A stretch of DNA of 15,533 nt from Pseudomonadota bacterium (GCA_023418705.1 JAEZYZ010000041.1:1-15533); one strand, 5' to 3'. Shown: positions 6,945 to 14,855, counted from the stretch's first letter. Numbers and translations: made by a program. The notes: generated from the sequence alone by a model not told the origin.

Positions 6945-7699
6945 TCCGCGGCGCCGTCGCGGCTTTGGCGATGGGCGTCAGCGCGTTGACGCCCGGTGTG
7001 CTGCTCGCCGAAGAGCCGGTCGCCGCGGAAGTGGAGATGCTCGAAGGCGAGGAGGATCCGTTCGCCGAGCCCGCCGCTGCGGATCAGGGGGCCCCGGCCG
7101 CCGCGCCGCCCGCGGTCGCGTCGGAGCCGGACGCCTCGGCGGGCGCCGCGGGATCGTGGCTGCGCCAGAGCGCTCGGTCCTCGGGTGCCACGGCGTCCGA
7201 CACCGGAATGCCGCTCGGGTTGCCGGTGGCCGGGTTGCTGCTCGCCGCGCTGGGCGTGGGCGCGGTGTACCAGAAGCGACGCCGGCGCGCGGGCATCCCG
7301 GCAGAGCTCTCGCAGCTCAGGGTGGTGGCGTCCGCTCAGGTCGGGCCGAAAGCGCAGGCGGTCGTCGCCTCGATCGGCGGCAAGCTCCTGCTCCTCGGCG
7401 TCACCGAGCATTCGGTCAACTCACTCGGGTGGCTCGAAGACGGGGTGGAGCTCGAGCCGCTGCCCGCGCCGAGCCCGGCAGCGGCGTTGCCCGCGCCGGC
7501 CAAGAGCTTCAAGGACGTGTTGTTCAACGCCCTCGGCGCTCCGCGGGCCGCCAATGACGCGCCGTCGTCGTCCGCGGCCGCCCAGATCGCGGGCAAGACC
7601 ACCGACGTGTTCCAGCGCAGCGCGCGCCCCGTGGACCCGTTCATCGACGTGGAGGGGCAGGCCGCCGGGCTGGTGGCACGCCTGCAGCGCCGCCCATGA
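6941..7699 (+). CDS. fliO: FliO, export gate assembly protein, long form
   Basis: FliO is a membrane protein that helps assemble the FliP ring of the export gate and is not part of the final structure. The 252-residue product starts with a probable signal sequence (1-23, ending GVLLA). An acidic and Ala/Pro-rich periplasmic stretch (24-88) follows, then a membrane helix (about 91-110) with a QKRRRR stop-transfer. The small conserved FliO domain follows at 126-161: LRVVASAQVGPKAQAVVA, GGKLLLLGVTEHSVNSL. About 90 further residues are low-complexity with no recognisable fold. Typical FliO is 100-150 residues, so both flanks are extended. Start and stop overlap fliN and fliP by four bases each. 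Confidence 0.88.
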   Translation: MIRGAVAALAMGVSALTPGVLLAEEPVAAEVEMLEGEEDPFAEPAAADQGAPAAAPPAVASEPDASAGAAGSWLRQSARSSGATASDTGMPLGLPVAGLLLAALGVGAVYQKRRRRAGIPAELSQLRVVASAQVGPKAQAVVASIGGKLLLLGVTEHSVNSLGWLEDGVELEPLPAPSPAAALPAPAKSFKDVLFNALGAPRAANDAPSSSAAAQIAGKTTDVFQRSARPVDPFIDVEGQAAGLVARLQRRP

Positions 7700-8358
7700 T
7701 GCCCGCGGCGGCCGAGGTGTTCGAAGGGCAGCAGCTGGCGCCTTCGCTGAAGATCCTGCTGGCGCTCACGCTGCTGGCGGTGCTGCCCGCGATCATCCTG
7801 ACCACCACCTCGTTCGTGCGAACCGTGGTGGTGCTGTCGTTCATCCGTCAGGGCCTCGGAGCGCCGCAGACGCCGCCCAATCAGGTGATCATCGGCCTGT
7901 CGCTGTTCATCTCGCTGTTCACCATGAGCCCCGTCTGGGACCAGGTGAAGGTGGCGGCCTACGAGCCGTACCTGCGCGAAGAAATCACCGAGATGGAAGC
8001 GCTCGAACGCGCGTCGGTCCCACTCAAGCGCTTCATGCTGCGCCAGACGCGCGAAGAGGATCTGCGGCTGTTCTACTCCGCGACGAACACGCCGCTGCCA
8101 AGCCAGCCGGACGAAGTCAGCATGCGCCTGGCGATGCCGGCGTTCGCCATCTCCGAGCTCACCACCGCCTTCCAGATGGGCGTGATGATTTTGCTGCCGT
8201 TTTTGGTGGTCGACCTGGCCGTCGCCTCCCTCTTGATGAGCATGGGCATGATGATGGTGCCCCCCACGACCCTGGCGTTGCCCATCAAGCTGCTGTTGTT
8301 CGTCCTGGTCGACGGCTGGAACCTGGTGGTCGGCTCCCTGCTGCGGAGCTTCGCATGA
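7696..8358 (+). CDS. fliP: FliP, flagellar export gate protein
   Basis: Five FliP subunits with FliQ and FliR form the helical core of the type III export gate in the inner membrane. The 220-residue product has the expected hydrophobic segments (about 17-40, 62-77, then two near the C-terminus). It also has the diagnostic blocks RTVVVLSFIRQGLG, TPPNQVIIGLSLFISLF, PAFAISELTTAFQMG and the PFLVVDLAVASLLMSMGMMM run followed by VPP. Two ATG codons are adjacent (7696, 7699). Family members such as the enterobacterial protein carry a cleavable signal peptide before the first helix; here only about 16 polar residues precede it and no signal peptide is seen. It overlaps fliO and fliQ by four bases. 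Confidence 0.97.
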   Translation: MMPAAAEVFEGQQLAPSLKILLALTLLAVLPAIILTTTSFVRTVVVLSFIRQGLGAPQTPPNQVIIGLSLFISLFTMSPVWDQVKVAAYEPYLREEITEMEALERASVPLKRFMLRQTREEDLRLFYSATNTPLPSQPDEVSMRLAMPAFAISELTTAFQMGVMILLPFLVVDLAVASLLMSMGMMMVPPTTLALPIKLLLFVLVDGWNLVVGSLLRSFA

Positions 8359-8624
8359 GCACGGCTGCCGCCAACGAGCTGTTCATCGGCGCCCTGCTCG
8401 TCGCCGCGAAGGTGGCCGGCCCGATGCTGCTGGTGGCGCTCTTGGTCGGCGTGATCGTGGGCGTGCTGCAAGCCGCGACGCAGATCAACGAGGCGAGCAT
8501 CAGCTTCGTGATGAAGCTCATCGCGATCGGCGCCACCGTCGTGGTGCTCGGCTCCTGGACCCTTGGCCAGCTGGTCGAGTACACCCACCGCACCATCTCC
8601 GGGATCGCTGACGTGGTGAAGTAG
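8355..8624 (+). CDS. fliQ: FliQ, flagellar export gate protein
   Basis: This small two-helix membrane protein is part of the FliPQR export gate. The 89-residue product is the standard size. Helices lie at about residues 14-40 and 50-74, with the conserved linker GVLQAATQINEASISFVMKL between them, matching the family core QA.TQI.E.TLSF.PK. ATG 8355 overlaps the fliP stop (ATGA). The fliR ATG follows 11 bases after its stop. Confidence 0.97.
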   Translation: MSTAAANELFIGALLVAAKVAGPMLLVALLVGVIVGVLQAATQINEASISFVMKLIAIGATVVVLGSWTLGQLVEYTHRTISGIADVVK

Positions 8625-8635
8625 GCGCCGTCGCC

Positions 8636-9415
8636 ATGTTCGAGACGCTGCTGCGCACCGAGCTCTTGATGTTCTTCCTGGCGTGCACACGCAGCGCGGG
8701 GGTGGTCATCGTCGCCCCCATGCCGTGGACCCACGCGCCCGCCCGCTTCAAGGCGGTGCTCGTGCTCATGTTTGGCCTGTTGGCGTATGGATCCACCGGC
8801 GCCCTCGGTGCGACGGCGCTCGGGGACGGGCAGCTGCTGCTCGCCACCGGGTCAGAGCTGCTCCTGGGCGTCGCGATGGGGTTCGTCGTGCGTCTCGCCA
8901 TCAGCGTCGCGGAGATCGCCGCCGAGGTGGTGGCGCCGATTTGGGGCCTCGGGGTGGCCCAGATCTTCGACCCGATGACCTCGTCCAATCAGAACGCGCT
9001 CTCGGCGTTGCTCCGCAACCTGGCGGTGCTGCTGGCGGTGCTGGCGGGGGTGCACCGCGAGCTCATCGCCGCGCTGCTCTCGAGCTTCGCCGTGTTTCCC
9101 ATTGGGGCGGCGGTCTCCCCGGGCCTGGCCTTGGAGCCGCTGCTGGCGATGACCGCCGGCGCGCTGTTGACGGGCGTGCGCTTCGCGCTGCCGCTGATCG
9201 CGGTCCTGTTCATGACGCAAATCGCGCTGGCGTTCGTCGCCAGGGCGGCGCCGTCGATGCAGGTGTTCAATGTGGGATTCACGGTCACCCTGATGGTCGG
9301 CGGCGCCGTGCTGATCTTGGTGCTGCCCGACATCGCGCAGGGGCTCTCCTCGGAGCTGTCGCGGGTCCTGACCCGGATCGAGGCGGTGCTGATGAGCCTG
9401 CAGCGGGGGAGCTAG
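8636..9415 (+). CDS. fliR: FliR, flagellar export gate protein
   Basis: FliR is the single-copy cap of the FliPQR gate complex and contacts FlhB. The 259-residue product equals the usual 255-265 and is hydrophobic, with about six membrane segments. Recognisable blocks are RSAGVVIVAPMPW near the N-terminus, ELLLGVAMGFVVRLAISVAE, a GLGVAQIFDPMTSSNQN segment (family GxxIDxQxG.. region), and ALPLIAVLFMTQIALAFVAR followed by APSMQVFNVGF. There is only a weak ribosome binding site, so coupling to fliQ is likely. One base separates its stop from the flhB GTG. Confidence 0.96.
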   Translation: MFETLLRTELLMFFLACTRSAGVVIVAPMPWTHAPARFKAVLVLMFGLLAYGSTGALGATALGDGQLLLATGSELLLGVAMGFVVRLAISVAEIAAEVVAPIWGLGVAQIFDPMTSSNQNALSALLRNLAVLLAVLAGVHRELIAALLSSFAVFPIGAAVSPGLALEPLLAMTAGALLTGVRFALPLIAVLFMTQIALAFVARAAPSMQVFNVGFTVTLMVGGAVLILVLPDIAQGLSSELSRVLTRIEAVLMSLQRGS

Positions 9416-9416
9416 C

Positions 9417-10481
9417 GTGAGCGACACCGATCCGAGCGACAAGACAGAAGAAGCGACCCCAGAACGGCGGCGCAAGGCGCGCGACGAAGGTCAATTCCCA
9501 CGGTCGAAGGACGCTGGCGCGGTGGCGGCCTCGGCGGCGGTGCTGCTGTGTCTGCTCGGGATGGCGCCGGCGATCGTCTCGGCCATGCGGATCTTCACCC
9601 TGCATTGCTTCGGCGCGGGCGAGGTCGTCGGCCTGGATATTCGTCGGGTGGGGCACGAGCTGCTGATCACGCTGAGCGTCGTGATCCTCCCGCTCGGCGG
9701 CGCGGCGGCGCTCGCGGGCCTCGTCGCCGGCCTGGTCGAGGCGGGGTGGCACCCGAAGCCGGAGCTTGCCTTGCCGAAGTGGGAGCGCCTCGAGCCGTTC
9801 GGCAAGCTCAAGCAGCTCTTTTCGCCGCAGGCCGCCATGGCCAACACGGTGTTGTCGCTGGCGCGCGTGTTGGTGGTGGGGTGGGTCGCCTACTCCGTGC
9901 TGTCGGACGCGCTGCCGGAGCTGACGCGCCTGCTCCGGGCGGACCTGGGTGCGGGGGTACGGGAGGTGCTGAAGGTCGCGGTGCGCCTGTCGATGTGGTC
10001 CATCCTCGCGCTGACGGTTCTGGCGGCCGTCGACTACGGCTACAACTGGTTCAAGCACGAGAAGCAGATCCGCATGAGCCGCCAGGAGCTCAAGGACGAG
10101 CTGCACCAGCAGGAGGGCGACCCGAAGGTCAAGGCCCGGATGCGCGCGCGAGCTCGCGAGTTGGCGAGGCGCGGCCTCGCCAAGGAGGTCAAGAGCTCGG
10201 ACGTCATCGTCACCAACCCGACGCACATCTCGGTCGCCCTGCGGTACCGGGCAAAAGAGGGCGCCCCGGTGGTGGCGGCCAAGGGGTACGACGAGGTCGC
10301 ACTATACATCCGAGAGCTCGCCAAGGAGCACGGCATCCCCATCATCGAGAACAAGCCCCTCGCCCGCGCGCTCGCCAAGCACGTCAAGGCCGGCCGCACC
10401 ATCCCGGTCGACATGTATGCCGCGGTGGCCGAGGTGCTGGCGATGGTCTACCGCCTGAAACAGCGCGGCATCCGGGCGTAG
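9417..10481 (+). CDS. flhB: FlhB, export gate and substrate-specificity switch protein
   Basis: FlhB sits around FliPQR and switches export from rod/hook to filament substrates after autocleavage. The 354-residue product begins with DKTEEATPERRRKARDEGQF, the family N-terminal signature. Four membrane segments follow, up to about residue 210 (near VDYGYNWFKHEKQIRMSRQE). The cytoplasmic domain carries the NPTH autocleavage motif at residues 267-270, then the ALRYR strand, and ends with ENKPLARAL and VDMYAAVAEVLAMVYRLK. The GTG start has GGGGGAG five bases upstream. With NPTH intact the switch should work, so the short FliK upstream has its normal partner. Confidence 0.97.
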   Translation: MSDTDPSDKTEEATPERRRKARDEGQFPRSKDAGAVAASAAVLLCLLGMAPAIVSAMRIFTLHCFGAGEVVGLDIRRVGHELLITLSVVILPLGGAAALAGLVAGLVEAGWHPKPELALPKWERLEPFGKLKQLFSPQAAMANTVLSLARVLVVGWVAYSVLSDALPELTRLLRADLGAGVREVLKVAVRLSMWSILALTVLAAVDYGYNWFKHEKQIRMSRQELKDELHQQEGDPKVKARMRARARELARRGLAKEVKSSDVIVTNPTHISVALRYRAKEGAPVVAAKGYDEVALYIRELAKEHGIPIIENKPLARALAKHVKAGRTIPVDMYAAVAEVLAMVYRLKQRGIRA

Positions 10482-10850
10482 CCCGTGCGCACCGGCTCCG
10501 AATCGTGCGTCAAATCGGTGTCGCACTGCCGCTCCCGAGCGCCGATTCCTTGGCGCTCCCCACGCGCCCTCGAGGAGCGTCGGCGGGGCTAGATCGGAGA
10601 TCGGGCACAGGAAGAGCGGACGAGCGGAAGAGGCACCGACGTCGGCGGTCCCCAATTGGAGTTTCGACCTCGAGCGTCGTGATCCCGACACCGTGGTGAA
10701 CCCCGGATGCCAGGATCGCATCGGGCTCACCCGCCAAATTCCCTCAAAAATCTTCCGTCCTTCCGCACTTCCTGTGAACAAAAACAGGGGAGCTCGTCGC
10801 CATGGACTCTGCTGTGATTTCGCGCGCTCCAAAGGAGCCGGCTGGCGGCC
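10482..10850 (+). other. 369-base gap between flhB and flhA; no supported gene
   Basis: No reading frame here has coding character. The right part (10733-10786) is noticeably more AT-rich than the surroundings. A small hairpin (CCTGT 10771-10775 with ACAGG 10784-10788, extendable by two G-T pairs) overlaps a good Shine-Dalgarno, AGGGGAG at 10786-10792. That site precedes an ATG at 10802 that is out of frame with flhA. It is the only large break between flhB and flhA, genes that are usually adjacent, so it is a plausible place for a promoter or leader. I see no clear sigma-70 or sigma-28 boxes, and no U-tract terminator after flhB. Confidence 0.55.
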
Positions 10851-12971
10851 ATGCGCTGGCACGACATTGGCAAGTGGGCGACCGTGGCTACCGCTGCCGC
10901 TCCGACCCGCTCCAGCGTGATGACCGACATGGTCGTCCCGCTCGCCATCGTCGCCATCGTGCTGATGATGGTGCTGCCGCTGCCGGAGTTCATGATCGAC
11001 TCCCTGCTCGCGGTCAGCCTGGCGGTCTCCATCGGCGTGTTCTTGATCGGCCTGTTCATGCAGGAGCCGCTCGAGTTCAGCGCGTTCCCCGCCGTGATCC
11101 TGGTGGCCACGCTGCTCCGGCTGTCGCTGAACGTCGCCACCACCCGGCTCATTCTCCTCAAGGGGCACGAGGGCCAGGGGGCTGCTGGCCGGGTGATCGA
11201 GACGTTCGGGAAGTTCGTGATCGAAGGCAACGTGGTCGTTGGCCTCGTCGTCTTCTTGATCTTGGTGGTCATCAACTTCGTCGTCATCACCAAGGGCGCC
11301 GGGCGCGTCGCAGAGGTCGCGGCCCGGTTTGCCCTGGACGGCATGCCCGGCAAGCAGATGGCCATCGACGCCGACATGAACTCCGGCACGATCAGCGCCG
11401 ACGTCGCCCGCGAGCGGCGGAAAGCCGTCGAGCGGGAGGCGGATTTTTTCGGCTCGATGGACGGCGCCAGCAAGTTCGTCAAAGGCGACGCGATCGCCGG
11501 CTTGTTGATCACGGCCATCAACCTGGTGGGCGGGCTGCTGCTCGGCCTGTCCAACGGCCTCTCGCTGGCGGAGGCGGCAGAGACCTTCTCGATTTTGTCC
11601 GTGGGCGACGCGCTGGTCTCCCAGATGCCGGCGCTCCTCATCTCGACGGCCGCGGGCGTGGTCGTGACCCGCTCGGCCACCGGCGATCAGCTCGGCCGCG
11701 CCCTGCGGGAGCAGCTGCTCGGTAGTCAGCGGGCCGTCGCCGCGACCGCCGGGGTGTTGACGCTCATGGCGCTCATGCCCGGCATGCCAGCGGTGCCCTT
11801 CTTGGCGTTGGCAGGCGGCCTGGCCTACGTCGCGAGGAGAAAGGTCGTCCCCGTCCCGTCAGACGCCGAGCCCGACGACGAGCAGGCGCAGCAACCGAAG
11901 CTCGGATCCGGCGAAGACGTCGACGGCGCGCTGGCCCTCGACGTGATGGCGCTCGAGGTCGGCTACGAGCTGGTCCACGCCGTCGACCCGCAGATGGGGG
12001 GCACGCTGGTCGAGCGCATCGCCGCCCTCCGCCGCCAGATCGCCCTCGATCTCGGCATCGTCATCCCGCCGGTGCACATCCGCGACAATCTGCAGCTTTC
12101 GCCGGGCGCCTACCGCTTCATGATGCTCGGCACCGAAATCGCCTCGGGCACGACGCGCGCCGGGCGGCTCCTGGCCCTCGACGCCTCTGGCTCCGCGCCC
12201 CCGATCGACGGGGAGAGCACCACCGACCCCGCCTTCGGCACCCCCGCCCGCTGGATCGTTCAGCGCGACCGGGAGCTGGCCGAGGCGCTGGGCTACACGG
12301 TCGTCGACCACGCCACCGTCGTCGCGACCCACTTGTCGGAGGTCGTCCGCGCCAATTCCCACAACATCCTCGGTCGCGCGGAGCTCGCGCACCTGTTCGA
12401 GGTGTTCTCGAAGACCACCCCCAAGCTGGTCGATGATCTGGTCCCGAATTTGCTCTCGTTCGGTGAGATGCTGAAGGTTTTGCGCAACTTGCTGCGGGAG
12501 GGCATCTCGATCCGTGACCTCCGGACCATCATCGAGAGCTTGATCGAGCTCGCGCCGGCCGTGCGCGACGGGGAGCAGCTGACAGAGATGGTGCGCCAGC
12601 GGCTGTCGCGCCAGATCACCGCCGCCTTCACCGGTTCGGACGGCGTCGTGGCGGCGCTGGTGCTCGATCCCGCCGTCGAGGACATGTTCCGGCGGTCGCT
12701 CCGGGAAATCGCGTCCGGTCGCGGCGGCGCGCTCGACCCCGAGCAAGCGCAGCGGCTCGGCCTCGCGCTGGAAGCCGCCGTCCAGCGCATGCAGGCGAGC
12801 GGGCGGACGCCCTGCGCCATCACCAGCCCCGACATTCGGCGCTACCTGCGCGCGTTCGCCGAGCGGCGTTGCGCCAACTTGTCGGTTTTGTCTTTCAGGG
12901 AGCTCGAGCCGAACGCGGCGATCCGGCCGTTCGAGTCGGTGGGCTTCGAATCCGGTGCCGCCGCCGGCTGA
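10851..12971 (+). CDS. flhA: FlhA, export gate chaperone-docking protein
   Basis: FlhA forms the nonameric ring of the export gate; its cytoplasmic domain binds chaperone-substrate complexes and FliJ. The 706-residue product has eight expected membrane segments in the first half. FHIPEP-family motifs are LRLSLNVATTRLILL (Arg90), GDAIAGLLITAINLVGG, and FSILSVGDALVSQMPALLIS followed by TAAGVVVTR. The C-terminal domain includes YELVHAVDPQMGGTLVERI and ILGRAELAHLFEV. The start is uncertain: ATG 10851 has AAAGGAG but 13 bases away, while ATG 10920 (MTDMVVPLAI) has no clear binding site but would place the first helix nearer the N-terminus and lie downstream of a sigma-54-like element. Identity is certain; only the first 23 residues are in doubt. 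Confidence 0.95.
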   Translation: MRWHDIGKWATVATAAAPTRSSVMTDMVVPLAIVAIVLMMVLPLPEFMIDSLLAVSLAVSIGVFLIGLFMQEPLEFSAFPAVILVATLLRLSLNVATTRLILLKGHEGQGAAGRVIETFGKFVIEGNVVVGLVVFLILVVINFVVITKGAGRVAEVAARFALDGMPGKQMAIDADMNSGTISADVARERRKAVEREADFFGSMDGASKFVKGDAIAGLLITAINLVGGLLLGLSNGLSLAEAAETFSILSVGDALVSQMPALLISTAAGVVVTRSATGDQLGRALREQLLGSQRAVAATAGVLTLMALMPGMPAVPFLALAGGLAYVARRKVVPVPSDAEPDDEQAQQPKLGSGEDVDGALALDVMALEVGYELVHAVDPQMGGTLVERIAALRRQIALDLGIVIPPVHIRDNLQLSPGAYRFMMLGTEIASGTTRAGRLLALDASGSAPPIDGESTTDPAFGTPARWIVQRDRELAEALGYTVVDHATVVATHLSEVVRANSHNILGRAELAHLFEVFSKTTPKLVDDLVPNLLSFGEMLKVLRNLLREGISIRDLRTIIESLIELAPAVRDGEQLTEMVRQRLSRQITAAFTGSDGVVAALVLDPAVEDMFRRSLREIASGRGGALDPEQAQRLGLALEAAVQRMQASGRTPCAITSPDIRRYLRAFAERRCANLSVLSFRELEPNAAIRPFESVGFESGAAAG
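10857..10872 (+). promoter_or_regulatory. Possible sigma-54 promoter element before or within flhA 5' end
   Basis: TGGCACGACATTGGCA fits the consensus TGGCACG-N4-TTGCA with one mismatch and keeps the GG-N10-GC spacing. It falls inside flhA if translation starts at ATG 10851, but 48 bases upstream of ATG 10920, a normal leader length. Sigma-54 controls many hook and basal-body genes in proteobacteria. TGGCACG also occurs inside genes at 4402, 4470 and 7674 in this window, so chance is a real possibility. Confidence 0.3.
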
Positions 12972-12990
12972 CCCGCGAGGAGGATGACCC

Positions 12991-14100
12991 GTGCAACACC
13001 AGACGTTTCGAGGAGCAGACATGAAGGAGGCGCTGAACGCGGTTCGATCCGCGCTCGGGCCGGAGGCGATGATCGAGAGGACGCGGCACGTCTCGCCGGC
13101 GAAGGGCGGGGGGCTCGGGACGGGCTTCGTCGAGATCATCGCCTCGGCGCCGACCAGCTCCCCTTGGGGCTTCTCCGGCAGCGGCAGCGAGCGCGCCGCG
13201 GCGGCGCGCGCTCCGCGCACGGCCGCTGCGACACGCGCCCTGCCTCCCTCGGGCTCCGGCCTGAGCCACCAAGACGTCGAGCGCGAGCTCGCCAACCTAC
13301 GCACCATGCTGGAGGAGCTGAGCGCGTCTCGGACACCTCGAGAACAAGCCGCCACCATGCTGATCGCCGCCGGCTTCGCGGGCCCGATCTTGCGTGAGCT
13401 CGGCACCGGGGCCACGAAGCCGGCGCGCAAGGGCCGCGAGGCACTGCGGGCCTGGCTGAAAGAGCGGCTCAAGGCCAAGCTCAGTGTGCTGCCGGGCCTC
13501 GCCAACCAGGGACGGCAAATCGTCACCTGCATCGGTCCGACGGGCGCGGGCAAGACCACCACGCTCGCCAAGCTCGCGGCTCGGGCACGCCTCGACCACG
13601 GCCGCAGCGTCGCGGTCATCACGCTCGACACCTTCCGGGTCGGGGCCGTGGAGCAGTGGCAACGCTATGCCGCGCTGCTCGGCATCCCGCTCGGCGTCGC
13701 GCGCAACGCCCGTGAGCTCGCGGAGCTCTCGGCCGGATCGCGGGCGGATCTTCTGCTCGTCGACACCCCCGGAAGGCACGCCGGCGAGTCGCAGCACGTC
13801 TGGCGGTGGCCGGGCATGGTCGACGCGGCGTCTCGAGAGCGGCACGTGCTGTTGACCATCCCCGCCTGGCTGCGGGCAGAGGACGCGGAGAACGTGCTCA
13901 GCCTCTACGAGCCCGCGGCGCCGAGCGGCATCGTGCTGACGAAGCTCGACGAGACCCAGCGGATCGGCGGCGCGGTGCAGGCCGCGCTCAAGGGCCAGCT
14001 CCCCGTGGTCTACGAGTGCGATGGCCCGCGCGTCCCGGAGGACGTGCGGGGAGCAGCCGCGGACTCCATCCTCGGTGCCCTGCTCGGCGGCGACTCGTGA
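12991..14100 (+). CDS. flhF: FlhF, SRP-type GTPase for flagellar placement
   Basis: FlhF is a membrane-associated GTPase of the SRP/FtsY class that sets number and site of (usually polar) flagella. The 369-residue product has the FlhF N-terminus (GADMKEALNAVRSALGPEA), an Ala/Arg/Pro-rich basic linker (about 58-90), and an N/G domain. Motifs are GPTGAGKT at 182-189 (Lys188), LDTFRVGAVEQWQRYA, DTPGRH at 258-263 and TKLDE from 317. The family normally has DTAGR at the G3 site; here the Ala is Pro. I chose GTG 12991 because GAGGAGG lies seven bases upstream and because the first residues match FlhF; a later ATG at 13021 would cut the conserved start. It begins 19 bases after flhA. The partner gene flhG, usually next, is absent. 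Confidence 0.93.
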   Translation: MQHQTFRGADMKEALNAVRSALGPEAMIERTRHVSPAKGGGLGTGFVEIIASAPTSSPWGFSGSGSERAAAARAPRTAAATRALPPSGSGLSHQDVERELANLRTMLEELSASRTPREQAATMLIAAGFAGPILRELGTGATKPARKGREALRAWLKERLKAKLSVLPGLANQGRQIVTCIGPTGAGKTTTLAKLAARARLDHGRSVAVITLDTFRVGAVEQWQRYAALLGIPLGVARNARELAELSAGSRADLLLVDTPGRHAGESQHVWRWPGMVDAASRERHVLLTIPAWLRAEDAENVLSLYEPAAPSGIVLTKLDETQRIGGAVQAALKGQLPVVYECDGPRVPEDVRGAAADSILGALLGGDS

Positions 14101-14120
14101 AAGGTTCCTACCCAGGCGCG

Positions 14121-14855
14121 ATGCTCGTGGCGACCTCGAACGACCAACGACTCCATCAGGCGGCGGAGCAACAAGTCTACGAGCGCTACATGCCGCTCGT
14201 CCGGCGCATCGCGATGAAGGCGCTCCGCACCTTGCCCGCGTCGGTGACGCTCGATGATCTCTTGAGCGTCGGCTGGATGGGCCTCGCCGAGGCGCTGAGC
14301 CGCCGCACGCCGCAAATGGACGAGGAGCAGTTCGAGGCCTACGCCTCGCACCGGGTACGGGGTGCGATCCTGGACTACTTGCGCATGCTCGACCCGCTCT
14401 CGCGCAAGCTGCGGGGCGCCTCCCGGCGGATCACCGAAGCCACCGCGCGGCTGACCGCCCGCTTCGGACGGGCCCCGGAAGAAGAGGAGCTCGCCGCGGA
14501 GCTGGGCCTGAAGGTGCCGGAGTACCACCAGCTGCTCTCCGACATCAGCGACGCGGGGTTCGCCCGACTCGAGCTGACGGAGCTCGTCGACCTGCCCTTC
14601 GACACCCCGTCGCCGGAGCTGATGGCCGCGCGTCACCAGATGATGGATCTGGTCAGCCGCGCCATCCAAAATCTTCCGGAGCGCCTGCAGCTGGTGCTCG
14701 GCTTGTACTACCAGGAGGACTGCAGCTTTCGGGAAATCGGGGAGGTCCTGGGGGTGACGGAGTCGCGGGCCTGCCAGCTCCACAGCGAGGCCGTGCACCG
14801 CATCCGCGCCGAGCTCGAACCCCCACGCCGCTACGCCGCCAACGACGGCCGCTGA
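14121..14855 (+). CDS. fliA: Flagellar sigma factor FliA/SigD (sigma-28 type)
   Basis: This sigma factor directs RNA polymerase to late flagellar promoters. The 244-residue product matches the family (235-260). Region 2 is seen in YERYMPLVRRIAMKALRTLP, DDLLSVGWMGLAEAL and FEAYASHRVRGAILDYLRML. Region 3 follows, starting with DPLSRKLRGASRRITEA and including the GRAPEEEELAAELGL helix. Region 4 has LPERLQLVLGLYYQEDCSFREIGEVLGVTESRACQL, a helix-turn-helix with the typical E-S-R-A-C-Q-L. ATG 14121 is chosen; a GTG at 14097 overlapping the flhF stop (GTGA) would add eight residues and is nearly as plausible. An SigB/SigF-like stress sigma would look similar in region 4, but the flagellar location settles it. 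The anti-sigma gene flgM is not in the window. Confidence 0.93.
   Translation: MLVATSNDQRLHQAAEQQVYERYMPLVRRIAMKALRTLPASVTLDDLLSVGWMGLAEALSRRTPQMDEEQFEAYASHRVRGAILDYLRMLDPLSRKLRGASRRITEATARLTARFGRAPEEEELAAELGLKVPEYHQLLSDISDAGFARLELTELVDLPFDTPSPELMAARHQMMDLVSRAIQNLPERLQLVLGLYYQEDCSFREIGEVLGVTESRACQLHSEAVHRIRAELEPPRRYAANDGR

Noticed and set aside
7674..7689. TGGCACG followed by GC at the right spacing, just before fliP
   Set aside because: The -12 part (CAGC) is poor, it lies inside fliO, and fliO and fliP overlap, so an independent promoter is not needed.
10510..10737. 75-codon minus-strand frame in the flhB-flhA gap
   Set aside because: No ribosome binding site or domain was seen, and its composition is arbitrary. 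It is not enough to call a gene.
11859..13631. 590-codon open frame on the minus strand opposite flhA and flhF
   Set aside because: No domain is recognisable and it crosses the flhA/flhF boundary. Both plus-strand genes have clear motifs.
1..14855. Possibility that this is a virulence-type (injectisome) type III secretion locus
   Set aside because: Hook cap, hook protein, FliL, FlhF and a FliA-type sigma factor are all present, which are flagellum-specific.
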